38,388 nucleotides of DNA from the NCBI GenBank assembly GCA_035526665.1, contig DATLBY010000074.1, forward strand, positions 1 to 38,388. Direction: 5' to 3'. Every line of letters starts with the position of its first letter. Position 1 is the stretch's first letter. The notes under the pieces are model-generated. The model saw nothing but the letters and a program-made list of their open reading frames with translations, did no database searches and had not been told where the DNA came from. Shown here piece after piece: positions 18,664-26,162 of the stretch. The translations under genes were made by a program, and so were the position numbers. Origin of the DNA: DATLBY01 sp035526665 (lineage in GTDB: Bacteria; Acidobacteriota; Terriglobia; Bryobacterales; Bryobacteraceae).

Positions 18664-20052
18664 GTGCAAACCATACAACTGGAACATCCGGACTATCTGG
18701 CGCGCCGATTGATGTGGCAACGCTACCGAGATCTATATGTGGGCGGGGAGCAAATCAAAAATAACGCGCCGCAGTATTTATCACGCCGGCAAAGCGAGCC
18801 GGCCGATGTGTACGGCGAGCGGCTAGCGGCAGTGTTCTATGAGAACTACATCGGCTCCATCGTGGACTGGTATGCCGCCACTCTGTTTCGCCGCGAGCCC
18901 GTATTCCACGTAGAAGGAAATAGCCAGGCGGGGAGAAAATTCTTCAATGAATTTACCCATGATTGCGACATGAAAGGCAGCACGATCACTGGATTTCTGA
19001 GAAAGCAATTGGTGAACACGCTGGTTTACGGGACCAGTTACACGCTGCTGGATTTCCCCAGAGTGGCCAGCCCCCTGGTGAACCGCGCAGAGGAGGAAGC
19101 ATCAGGGGCCGCGCGCGCTTACCTGGTGGAGTTTACTCCTGAAAACCTCATCAACTGGAGCACGGACGAGCGCGGCAACTATGAATGGGTCGTGTTGCGG
19201 ACAGCGCATTTACGAAATGCGGATACGCAGCGCTTGTCCTGGAAGGAAGAGACACGCTGGACGTATTACGACCGCCAGAATTATCGCGAATACCGCGAAT
19301 CGAGCGGGGATGCAAAGCAAGTCCACATCGTTGCAGAAGGCCGACACGGGCTGGCCGGGCAAAACAAAGTGCCCTTATTCGAAATGCGCGCCAGCGAGGG
19401 TCTCTGGCTGCTGAACAAGGCTGGACTTCTGCAGTTGGAACATTTTAACAAATCAAATGCCCTCTCCTGGGCGCTAACGATGGGACTTTTTGCCACCCCG
19501 GTGGTGTATAGCGAGCGGCCGTGGAACCAGATCGTGAGCGAGTCTTACTACATTCAGCTTGGTCCCAATGACCGCTTCGGCTGGACCGAACCCGAAGGCA
19601 GAGTATTCCAGATAGCTGCGCAGAACCTCAGCCGCCTGCAAGAGGAGATTTACCGGGTGTGTTATCTGCTGACGCAGGCCGGAGGCGCCTCGGGCGCGAC
19701 CGCTCAGTCCGGCTTGAGCAAGCTGCGCGATTTCGCGATTACACAAGAGGTATTGCGCGGCTACGGGGACATGGTGAAAGACAGTCTCAACCGGATACTG
19801 GCGGCCGTCGAAGCAGCCCGTGGAGACGGTCTGCTGATTGGGGCCTCGGGATTGGATGAGTTTGACGTGGGCGATTTTGGAGCGGATCTGCAGGACGCGC
19901 AGAGTCTTTTGTCGTTCGGCATCGAGTCGCCCACCTTGAAAAAACAGATCTTCAAACGGCTAGCGGCCAAATATTTGTGCGACGTACGGCAGGAGACAAA
20001 GGATCGGATTTCGCAGGAGATTGACGACAGCTTTGAGCAAACCGAGCAGTAG
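18664..20052 (+). CDS. Phage portal protein
   Basis: A 462-residue protein right after terL. The N-terminal RRLMWQRYRDLYVGGEQIKN leads to a central part with YENYIGSIVDWYAATLFRREP and a long helical region with RLQEEIYRVCYLLTQAGG, consistent with a portal wing, clip and stem. The C-terminal region ends with helices rich in Ala and acidic residues. The portal forms the dodecameric DNA gate to which terminase docks and the neck attaches. The GTG start at 18664 has GGAG in the preceding GGAAAGGAGCTGGA. Function rests on sequence resemblance plus position between terL and the scaffold/coat genes. Confidence 0.88.
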   Translation: MQTIQLEHPDYLARRLMWQRYRDLYVGGEQIKNNAPQYLSRRQSEPADVYGERLAAVFYENYIGSIVDWYAATLFRREPVFHVEGNSQAGRKFFNEFTHDCDMKGSTITGFLRKQLVNTLVYGTSYTLLDFPRVASPLVNRAEEEASGAARAYLVEFTPENLINWSTDERGNYEWVVLRTAHLRNADTQRLSWKEETRWTYYDRQNYREYRESSGDAKQVHIVAEGRHGLAGQNKVPLFEMRASEGLWLLNKAGLLQLEHFNKSNALSWALTMGLFATPVVYSERPWNQIVSESYYIQLGPNDRFGWTEPEGRVFQIAAQNLSRLQEEIYRVCYLLTQAGGASGATAQSGLSKLRDFAITQEVLRGYGDMVKDSLNRILAAVEAARGDGLLIGASGLDEFDVGDFGADLQDAQSLLSFGIESPTLKKQIFKRLAAKYLCDVRQETKDRISQEIDDSFEQTEQ

Positions 20053-20064
20053 GACAGGAGACTT

Positions 20065-20643
20065 ATGGAAGACAGCAAAACAAACACAGGGTCAAAAGAC
20101 CCGCTAGACATTCGCTCGCTTGTGCGCGGGGCCATCCAGGAGTTCATCCACCTGGAGCAGTCAAAGGCCGAACCCGCATACAAAGTCGAACTGATGGAGG
20201 AACGCAAGCGCCGCGAAAGCCTGGAGCATCGAGTGAACGAGCTGGTGGAAGAGAACCGGCGAACGCGGGTGCTGGCCGAGGAGGCGGAGCGGGGCTCGGC
20301 GATCCGGACGGAGCTTCAACGACTGGGCGTCGTAAAAGTCGACCTGGCTTATAAGGCCGTCAAGGACGAAATTCATCGCGGCGAGGATGGACGGCTAATT
20401 GCGACGAACGGCGCCTCGGAAGTCGCGATGAAGGACTTCCTGTCCGAGTTCGTGAACCAGAATCCGGAGCTCTTGCCGGCGAGGATTTCCGGCGGTTCGG
20501 GCGCGGGCCCCGCACACAAGCCGGCAATGTCGAGCGGCGGCATCGACCTGGAAAAGATTAAGCCGGGAATGAGCGCCGAAGATATGGAGCGCGTCCGGCA
20601 AGAGATCTCGCGCATAGCGTCACAGACGCTTCGGAGCTTGTAA
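20065..20643 (+). CDS. Putative capsid scaffolding protein
   Basis: A 192-residue protein between portal and coat genes. Residues about 45-95 are a charged coiled coil (ERKRRESLEHRVNELVEENR), then a small folded part (about 90-145) with FLSEFVNQNPELLPARI, a Gly/Ala-rich linker and a C-terminal helix with MSAEDMERVRQEISRIAS. This resembles phage scaffolds that guide procapsid assembly and leave; no protease motif is seen. With a P22-type coat, a scaffold and no maturation protease is the expected arrangement. Specific family not certain. AGGAG lies eight bases before the ATG. Confidence 0.7.
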   Translation: MEDSKTNTGSKDPLDIRSLVRGAIQEFIHLEQSKAEPAYKVELMEERKRRESLEHRVNELVEENRRTRVLAEEAERGSAIRTELQRLGVVKVDLAYKAVKDEIHRGEDGRLIATNGASEVAMKDFLSEFVNQNPELLPARISGGSGAGPAHKPAMSSGGIDLEKIKPGMSAEDMERVRQEISRIASQTLRSL

Positions 20644-20708
20644 CAGCATTGCCCGAAAGGCATGTCTGTTTGAGGGAGTAGTTGTAAGTGAACAGGAGAA
20701 AAAACTAA

Positions 20709-21620
20709 ATGCCAGCTATTACATCATCAAACATTGCAAGTGCAATCGTGAAACTAGTCGCAGCGGATGCGCTGCCGGCGCTCATGGGCAACTTCGTTAT
20801 GGGGAACCTGGTGAACCGGGATTTTGAACCAACTCTGGCGCAAGCCGGCGACACGGTGAACGTGCCGATGCCTGCAACGCTGACGGCCAATAATTTAGCC
20901 GAGGGAGGGAGCGTCGTCACACAAAATCCGAACATTGGAAATGCCTCGATCGTTCTGAACACACACGCCGAGGCGACCTTCCAGATTCCGGATGTCACCA
21001 AAGTGATCGCCGTGCCGGATTTGCTGCGGCTGTACATGCAGCCCGCGGTGATCGCCCTAGCCGAAAAGATCGAGTCGGATCTGCTCGGCCTCTATTCGCA
21101 GTTCACGGCCAACGGTCCGGTGGGCACGGCGGGCACGGCGTTGACCGAGTCCGTAGTCGACCTGGCAGAAACCGCTCTCTTCAACGCAAAGGTGCCGGGA
21201 AGCCAGCCGAAGTATCTGATCGTGGACGGAGCAACCTACTCGCAGCTTCGGCAGATTCCCCGGTTCAGTGAGTTTTCGACGGCGGGCGATGCCGGACTGC
21301 GAACGCTGATTGACGGAACCGTGGGGAAGATCAAGGACTTCTTCGTATTCCGTTCGCAATTCGTTCCGAAGACCGGAAGTGGTCCCGTTACCACGCAGAA
21401 TATCGCCTTCGCCAAGAATGCGATCGCTCTAGTCACACGGCGACTGCCGCAGCCGATCACCGGCACCGGGGCTGTTGCGGAATACGCCGAGCTGGGAAAT
21501 TTCGGCGTGCGGGTAATCATGAGCTACGCGCCGGACACTCTCGCCCAGCAGTTCACGGTGGACGTCCTGTACGGCGCCGCCGTGCTGCGTAACGGCCACG
21601 GCATCCAGGTCCGCAGCTAG
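20709..21620 (+). CDS. Major capsid protein, P22 coat-like (HK97 fold)
   Basis: A 303-residue coat protein with the P22 gp5-type N-terminus: a run of helices, VMGNLVNRDFEPTLAQAGDT, then VNVPMPATLTANNLAEGG and the VLNTHAEATFQIPDV strand. The core includes YLIVDGATYSQLRQIPRF and GKIKDFFVFRSQFVP, and the end has GVRVIMSYAPDTLAQQFTVDVLYGAAVLR. No delta domain for maturation cleavage is evident. It assembles the icosahedral head. Strong SD AGGAG before the ATG and its own downstream terminator suggest high, separate expression. Confidence 0.92.
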   Translation: MPAITSSNIASAIVKLVAADALPALMGNFVMGNLVNRDFEPTLAQAGDTVNVPMPATLTANNLAEGGSVVTQNPNIGNASIVLNTHAEATFQIPDVTKVIAVPDLLRLYMQPAVIALAEKIESDLLGLYSQFTANGPVGTAGTALTESVVDLAETALFNAKVPGSQPKYLIVDGATYSQLRQIPRFSEFSTAGDAGLRTLIDGTVGKIKDFFVFRSQFVPKTGSGPVTTQNIAFAKNAIALVTRRLPQPITGTGAVAEYAELGNFGVRVIMSYAPDTLAQQFTVDVLYGAAVLRNGHGIQVRS

Positions 21621-21667
21621 TCAGCACCTCAGCCAGGCCGCCGGGATGTTTCCAGCCGGCGCATTGC

Positions 21668-21689
21668 GGGGCCCTTACGGGCCCCTTTT
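21668..21689 (+). terminator. Intrinsic terminator after the capsid gene
   Basis: A perfect 7-bp stem, GGGGCCC (21668-21674) and GGGCCCC (21679-21685), closes a TTAC loop and is followed directly by TTTT. Leaky termination here would raise coat protein over the tail genes downstream. Confidence 0.85.
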
Positions 21690-21709
21690 CAATTTAAGGA
21701 GCGAAGCAG

Positions 21710-22024
21710 ATGGACATCAGAATTTATTTCCAGAAAGTCAAGGCCGTAGAAGACAGCATAGATGGAATGCACGCCGTGATCCGGAGTTTGGAGACACCGG
21801 ACGGAGGCAAGGCCGGGGTACTGACGGAGGTGGGCCGCAATCTGGCGGCCCGTCTGGTGGTGGACGGCCGTGCCGTACTAGCCAGCGCCGATGAGGCAAA
21901 GCAGTTTTATCGCGATGCCGCGGATGCAAAAGCAGCGTTCGAAAGGATTCAGGCTGCAAAGATGGTGCAGGTGACTGTCATCTCTGAAGCCGATCTGCAT
22001 AAGCCGCAGCAGAGAAAAGGCTAA
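21710..22024 (+). CDS. Small head-associated protein of unknown function
   Basis: A 104-residue protein with no family I can name. It starts MDIRIYFQKVKAVEDSIDG, continues as helices with TPDGGKAGVLTEVGRNLAARL and ends with a strand KMVQVTVISEADLHK and a basic tail. TTAAGGAG lies before the ATG. Position right after the coat gene and before the neck gene suggests a head decoration or head-completion role, but nothing in the sequence proves it. The region GGKAGVLTEVGRNLAARLVVDGRA is also common in small phage proteins that precede connectors, as far as I recall. Confidence 0.72.
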   Translation: MDIRIYFQKVKAVEDSIDGMHAVIRSLETPDGGKAGVLTEVGRNLAARLVVDGRAVLASADEAKQFYRDAADAKAAFERIQAAKMVQVTVISEADLHKPQQRKG

Positions 22025-22047
22025 TTAAAGAGGAGCAACGAGAGGCC

Positions 22048-22803
22048 ATGTCCCTATTTACCGACCGCACTATATCTACAACTGAGGACTTACGCGTATA
22101 CGAGAGCTCAATTCTGGACATCGCAAATACAGAAGGTATCGAACTGGAGGCAAAGCTTCGACTGGCGCAGCGTGAAATAGGAGTGGAGCTCAGCGCGATA
22201 TTGTTGCGGCAACCACAGACAGCGGACCTGAGCCGCGATCTACGGAACGTCGTGGTGACCGAGCCTCTGAGTCAATGGCATGCCCTGCACTCGCTGGCAG
22301 TCATTTATCGCGATGCCTACAACAACCAATTAAACGAGCGCTATCTCGGCAAATGGAAAGAATACTTGCGGCAGTCATCCAGAGCCGGGACACTCTGCCT
22401 GGAAGCCGGGGTCGGCGTTGTCATGCGCCCGCTCGACCAGGCGCAAGCGCCGTCCTGCAACGCGCTACCGGGAGGTACGTTGCTCCAGAGAACTTATTAC
22501 GTGCAGGTTGCCTGGGTGAACGCGGCCGGCCAAACCGGCGCGGCGAGCGAGCCCGTGGTGCTGGAAGTAGCGGCAGCGAACCTGCTGACGGTCCAGGCAG
22601 TGGCTACACCTGCTGAGGCAGCGGGCTGGTACCTCTATATGGGTGTCTCCGGTGATTCGATGCTCCGTCAAAATGTAACGCCGCTGTATCCGGGAACAGT
22701 TTGGATTGAATCGATCGCCGGAACCAGCGGCGTCAACAGTCAAAAACCGGGACAGAAACCAGACTTTTACGTAACACGGCAGCAGCGGCTGCGGAGGGGA
22801 TAA
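22048..22803 (+). CDS. Neck or head-tail connector-region protein with a C-terminal Ig/Fn3-like module
   Basis: A 251-residue protein in two parts. Residues 1-125 are helical and recall connector proteins (TEDLRVYESSILDIANTEGI, WHALHSLAVIYRDAYNN, YLGKWKEYLRQSS). Residues about 135-250 are a beta module: RTYYVQVAWVNAAGQTGAAS, LTVQAVATPAEAAGWYLYMG, and a closing PDFYVTRQQ. A comparable beta module occurs in the tail hub protein. It sits in the connector position of the cluster. The ATG has AGAGG upstream, and the stop is two bases before the next gene. Connector role is inferred from position and helical content. Confidence 0.72.
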   Translation: MSLFTDRTISTTEDLRVYESSILDIANTEGIELEAKLRLAQREIGVELSAILLRQPQTADLSRDLRNVVVTEPLSQWHALHSLAVIYRDAYNNQLNERYLGKWKEYLRQSSRAGTLCLEAGVGVVMRPLDQAQAPSCNALPGGTLLQRTYYVQVAWVNAAGQTGAASEPVVLEVAAANLLTVQAVATPAEAAGWYLYMGVSGDSMLRQNVTPLYPGTVWIESIAGTSGVNSQKPGQKPDFYVTRQQRLRRG

Positions 22804-22805
22804 GA

Positions 22806-23300
22806 ATGGCGCGAGCGGCAAGTCTTTCCTTAAAACAGCTTACCAGGATTCTACAGCAGGACACCGGACTTCCTTACAGTGTGGGAGCGATTGCCACGAA
22901 GGAAAACATGGATCTGGGAGCCATGTTGAACACGCCGGTCCTCCGGCAGCACATTGCCGCGGAGATGGCTGAGAGGGCGGGCGTAAAATATCCGACCCTT
23001 TACGTTTATTGCGAACGTGTGGTCAACAATCTCAAGGAAAAGTTCAGAACCTTTTCCGGCGAGGCTGAACTGGCGGTGGAGGCCCGGGTGTCCCACGACC
23101 GCGTAGAGGAGATCGAGAAGCGCCTGCACCTTTACGTGGATGCGATTACCGATGTCTTGGACAGGAACCGCGGGGAATGGCAGCAAGGAATGTTTTACAC
23201 CGGCGGTTATGAGGTCCAGTTCGGCCCCGTTAAGCATGGCGGCAAGAATTATCTGCAGGCCGCCAAGATTAAGTTCAAGGTCAATTTGAGTGCGGAATAG
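22806..23300 (+). CDS. Tail-completion or neck protein-like
   Basis: A 164-residue protein placed immediately before the tail tube gene. It begins with a helix SLSLKQLTRILQQDTGLPYSV, has VKYPTLYVYCERVVNNLKEKF, a helix EKRLHLYVDAITDVLDRNRG and strand EVQFGPVKHGGKNYLQAAKIKFKV at the end. A strand-helix-strand protein of this size before the tube gene usually caps the tail or joins it to the head. I do not recognise an exact family, so the role is from context. The start is two bases after the preceding stop. Confidence 0.68.
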   Translation: MARAASLSLKQLTRILQQDTGLPYSVGAIATKENMDLGAMLNTPVLRQHIAAEMAERAGVKYPTLYVYCERVVNNLKEKFRTFSGEAELAVEARVSHDRVEEIEKRLHLYVDAITDVLDRNRGEWQQGMFYTGGYEVQFGPVKHGGKNYLQAAKIKFKVNLSAE

Positions 23301-23312
23301 GGAGAGTTCACA

Positions 23313-24482
23313 GTGCCTTGTTACATATCATCGAACGAGAACCGGTTCTATGTGGAAGCGGAAGTAACTTACGGACAAGTTGCAGCCGTAACAGAGAACC
23401 ATCGCTTTCCGGCCGTAAAGTTGTCGGCGAAGCAGGCGGGGGAACGCGCCGAACGGCGGGATAAAACCGGCGGCCGGACATTCGCCGGCATCCCCCCGGG
23501 AGGCAGGAGGCGAACCAGCTACGAACTCAAAACTTATATGACGGCCTGGGACACCAGTACGGAACAACCTGGTTATGGGCCACTGTTTAGAGCAGCCATG
23601 GGCGCAGCGCCGCTGCGCTTTGCGGGGGGGACTATCGAGGCGGCGAGCGGGAATGAGTTGACCTTCACAGGGCTCCATGGATTGACCTCGGGCCAGGGGA
23701 TCACCTTCGGTGGTGAGCTGCGGTTCGCCGCGGCGGTGATCGATGCCTCGAGAGTCAGCCTAAATGCTCCGTTCACATTTCAGCCCACTGCCGGCACGCC
23801 GGCCGGCCCGACGATTACCTATGTATTAGGGTCCGACCCGTCCAGTGTGAGCCTGTATGATTATTGGTCTCCCGCGGAAGCCGTGCAGAGGGTATTATGC
23901 GGAGCAGCCGTGGACAAGCTGGCGCTATCCATCAACGGCGATTTCCATGAATTTGAATTCAGCGGGCCGGCCGCGGATCTGCTGGACAGCGCGAGCTTCC
24001 TGAGCGGCCAGGGAGGACTGATACAGTATCCCTCCGAGCCAGGCAACCTCGCATTTAACTACGCGGTGATTCCCGGTCACCTAGGACAGGTATGGCTAGG
24101 CAGCACGCCTGAGCGGTTCTACACTTTGACGGGAGCGGACTTAAAACTGGATAACGCCATCAACCTGCGCAGCAACGAATTTGGATCTGAGGGCCCCCGA
24201 TGCGTCAGCGCGGGACGCCGCAACGTGTCGCTGGGCTTCAGTCTCTACCAGCAGGACAACGAGGCGACAAGATCGTTGTACGATGCGGCGCGGCAGAGGT
24301 CACCCATTAGCGCTATATTCCAGCTCGGCCAACAGCAGGGGCAACTGATGGGCGTTTATTTAAAAAGTGTCGTTCCCGAAGTTCCGACTTTCGACGACAG
24401 TGATACACGACTGCAGTGGAAGTTTGTGAACTGCCGCGCCCAGGGCACCGTCGACGACGAGATGTCGATTGCATTTGGATAA
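23313..24482 (+). CDS. Putative major tail tube protein
   Basis: A 389-residue beta-rich protein in the tail-tube position. It has ENRFYVEAEVTYGQVAAVTE at the start, TSYELKTYMT, an inserted beta region at about 105-170 (TFTGLHGLTSGQGITFGG), then DKLALSINGDFHEFEFSGPA and a C-terminal LQWKFVNCRAQGTVDDEMSIAFG. Such TubeX-type proteins stack as hexamers to form siphophage and GTA tails. GTG start at 23313, with GGAGAG nine bases upstream. The inserted domain would face outward and could decorate the tail. It is followed by the tail chaperone gene, as expected. Confidence 0.8.
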   Translation: MPCYISSNENRFYVEAEVTYGQVAAVTENHRFPAVKLSAKQAGERAERRDKTGGRTFAGIPPGGRRRTSYELKTYMTAWDTSTEQPGYGPLFRAAMGAAPLRFAGGTIEAASGNELTFTGLHGLTSGQGITFGGELRFAAAVIDASRVSLNAPFTFQPTAGTPAGPTITYVLGSDPSSVSLYDYWSPAEAVQRVLCGAAVDKLALSINGDFHEFEFSGPAADLLDSASFLSGQGGLIQYPSEPGNLAFNYAVIPGHLGQVWLGSTPERFYTLTGADLKLDNAINLRSNEFGSEGPRCVSAGRRNVSLGFSLYQQDNEATRSLYDAARQRSPISAIFQLGQQQGQLMGVYLKSVVPEVPTFDDSDTRLQWKFVNCRAQGTVDDEMSIAFG

Positions 24483-24486
24483 CACA

Positions 24487-24852
24487 ATGACACATGAAAG
24501 CGTAGTGACTGTCACGTCGACTTACGATGACCGGGTCCGATTCAAAGTGGTCCGAATGTCTTTCGGGCGGCGATTGGACCTGGCACGACGGGTAAGAACT
24601 CTCTCCCAACGGCAGGAATTTCAACAAGCCGGGACGGAGTTCAAAGACAAGGTGGAAGCCGTGGTACTGGCAGCGGAGATCGATCGGCTCTACCTGGAGT
24701 GGGGCTTGGTAGAAGTCATTGGACTACTGCTGGATGGTGCGCCGGCGACACCGGCAGGGCTGATTTCCTGGGGACCCGAAGAGCTCTGCCGCGAAGCCCT
24801 AGCCGCCATCAAAAGTCAGTGCGGGCTATCGGAAGCAGAAAGAAAAAACTAA
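24487..24852 (+). CDS. Tail assembly chaperone, short (G-like) product
   Basis: A 121-residue protein made when ribosomes stay in frame and stop at TAA 24850-24852. It is a beta-strand N-terminus (HESVVTVTSTYDDRVRFKVVRM) followed by helices with KVEAVVLAAEIDRLYLEWGLVEVIGLLLDG. Tail chaperones of this kind coat the tape measure before tube assembly. The ATG at 24487 is preferred over a TTG six codons earlier that overlaps the tube gene. Its last codons AAA AAC form a slippery site, so a longer product is also expected. Confidence 0.82.
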   Translation: MTHESVVTVTSTYDDRVRFKVVRMSFGRRLDLARRVRTLSQRQEFQQAGTEFKDKVEAVVLAAEIDRLYLEWGLVEVIGLLLDGAPATPAGLISWGPEELCREALAAIKSQCGLSEAERKN

Positions 24853-25169
24853 CCGTCGCCTTCCACTTTCAGTTTTCGAACCAGGCCGCCTGGACATGCG
24901 ACGGATGCAGGGGGAGCGGCCTGGATACGAAACGGAACTGCGGATTCCTGGGACGCAAGAGCGGCACCGAGGTGGTATGGATGCGCCGGGGCGTTTCACT
25001 TTCCACCTGTCCCAAGTCTTACGTGAGCTCCGAAAGCCTGTCTCTGCTGGAAGAGTTCTACGCCTGGAAACTGTGCGGTCCAGCGAATTATGCCGATTTG
25101 CCGGCGAGGACCGTGGATGCGTTGTTTGTTCTGGAAAAAGAATTTATCGGGGAGAAGAAAGATGGCTGA
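24487..25169 (+). CDS. Tail assembly chaperone, long (GT-like) product by -1 frameshift
   Basis: Ribosomes slipping one base back at A-AAA-AAC (24843-24849) continue from CTA at 24849 in the other frame to TGA 25167-25169, giving about 227 residues. The extension begins LTVAFHFQFSNQAAW and contains CDGC, NCGF and CPKS, a possible metal-binding set, then SLLEEFYAWKLCGPANYADL. The frame shared by the shift is open far upstream and has no good start after the site, so expression by frameshift explains it better than a separate gene. G/GT frameshifting directly upstream of the tape measure is the rule in siphophages and is known in GTAs. The stop overlaps the tape-measure start. Confidence 0.82.
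24843..24904 (+). promoter_or_regulatory. Programmed -1 frameshift signal
   Basis: The canonical slippery heptamer A AAA AAC lies at 24843-24849 in the correct phase. Three bases later CCGTCGC (24853-24859) pairs perfectly with GCGACGG (24898-24904), enclosing a second small hairpin CCAGG-CCG-CCTGG (24881-24893). The spacer is shorter than the usual 5-9 bases, but a structure at this place fits a stimulator. Confidence 0.8.
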
Positions 25170-25794
25170 TACCAATTTGCAAGAGCTCCTTTCCGTGCTG
25201 AATATGCGGGTTTCACCCTCGGGTGCGAATGCCGGCGCCCCCGCCCCTGACGCGATAGCTGCGGCCTCGAATAGCCGCGGGGAAGATTTGGCGGGAGAAA
25301 TGGGCCACCTGGCGGCTCAGATCGAACAATTGCGCCAGGCCACCGCAATACAAATCGATTCCCTGCAAGGCCACACGGAGGCGATTTCCCGCACTGAAAA
25401 ACGAGATTCATCCGGCGGGGTCGCCGGAGTATTGGGACATGTGTTTTCCAGCACCCTGGCGAGTGGATTTGGACTGGCTCCGTTGTTCTCCGGTCTATTC
25501 GGACTGTTCGGCAGTGGAAGCAAGCCGGACCCCGCCTCGCCGCTGCCTAAATTCAGTTTGCCTGAAGCAGTGAATGTAGAGGCCGGAATCACCGGATCGC
25601 GCGAGTTTGCGCCGGCAGGATACGCGCAGGACGGGCGCGTGAGAGCGGTACCAGCGCAGGCACAGCAGATCCAGATCCACGTCAATGCGATGGACAGCCG
25701 GTCCTTTATGGATCGCAGCGACGATATTGCAAAGGCCGTCAAAGAGGCCATGCTGAACTCACATTCATTGAACGATGTGGTGGCGGATCTCTAA
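25162..25794 (+). CDS. Very short tail tape measure-like protein
   Basis: A 210-residue protein between the tail chaperone and the distal tail genes, the fixed position of the tape measure. It starts MADTNLQELLSVLNMRVSPS, has a helix EMGHLAAQIEQLRQATAIQI, a hydrophobic Gly-rich stretch at about 90-118 (LASGFGLAPLFSGLFGLFG) and the C-terminal IHVNAMDSRSFMDRSDDIAK with NSHSLNDVVADL, similar to tape-measure C-termini. The start at 25162 overlaps the chaperone stop and has GGGGAGAAG upstream; an earlier in-frame ATG (25090) lies inside the chaperone extension. Ordinary siphophage tape measures are several times longer, so the tail should be very short, as in RcGTA. Confidence 0.75.
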   Translation: MADTNLQELLSVLNMRVSPSGANAGAPAPDAIAAASNSRGEDLAGEMGHLAAQIEQLRQATAIQIDSLQGHTEAISRTEKRDSSGGVAGVLGHVFSSTLASGFGLAPLFSGLFGLFGSGSKPDPASPLPKFSLPEAVNVEAGITGSREFAPAGYAQDGRVRAVPAQAQQIQIHVNAMDSRSFMDRSDDIAKAVKEAMLNSHSLNDVVADL

Positions 25795-26162
25795 TGCCGC
25801 TGCCATTGTTTCCGAAACTAAAAACCGGAGCGATCACTCAATATCCCGCAAAACGGGGAATTGTTTTCTCTACACGGGTGATGCACTTCGTTGACGGTAG
25901 TTCCCAGAGGTTTAGAGACTTTGGAAGTCCGGTGACGCGCTGGGTAGTTCATCTTGAGCAGCTCACGACCGCAGAGGCAGGAGAGCTGATGGACTTTTAT
26001 GTCGACCGGCAGGGGAGCTTTGGTTCCTTCCGTTTCATAGACGCGGCCAGCGGTTCTGAGTATGGCGACTGCAGCTTTGAAGAAAACGTGTTCGATTACG
26101 AACTTCGCGGCGAATCGGCGGGCCGCCTGATACTGACGATCCGCAACAACAGGGCACAATGA
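25794..26162 (+). CDS. Distal tail protein-like (first paralogue)
   Basis: A 122-residue protein starting with TAATG overlap to the tape measure gene. It reads FPKLKTGAITQYPAKRG, VMHFVDGSSQRFRDFG, then WVVHLEQLTTAEAGELMDFY and GSFGSFRFIDAASG, and ends RLILTIRNNRAQ. The TTAEAGELMDFY-x-GSFGSFRFID pattern is that of DUF2460-type and related distal tail proteins that form the ring between tube and hub. It aligns over its whole core with the next gene. Family call is by pattern. Confidence 0.78.
   Translation: MPLPLFPKLKTGAITQYPAKRGIVFSTRVMHFVDGSSQRFRDFGSPVTRWVVHLEQLTTAEAGELMDFYVDRQGSFGSFRFIDAASGSEYGDCSFEENVFDYELRGESAGRLILTIRNNRAQ

Noticed and set aside
20650..20662. TGCC-CGAAA-GGCA hairpin before the coat gene as a terminator
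   Set aside because: The stem is only four pairs and there is no T run.
24699..25169. Independent gene starting at 24699
   Set aside because: The start lies deep inside the chaperone gene without a ribosome site; the frameshift explains the open frame better.
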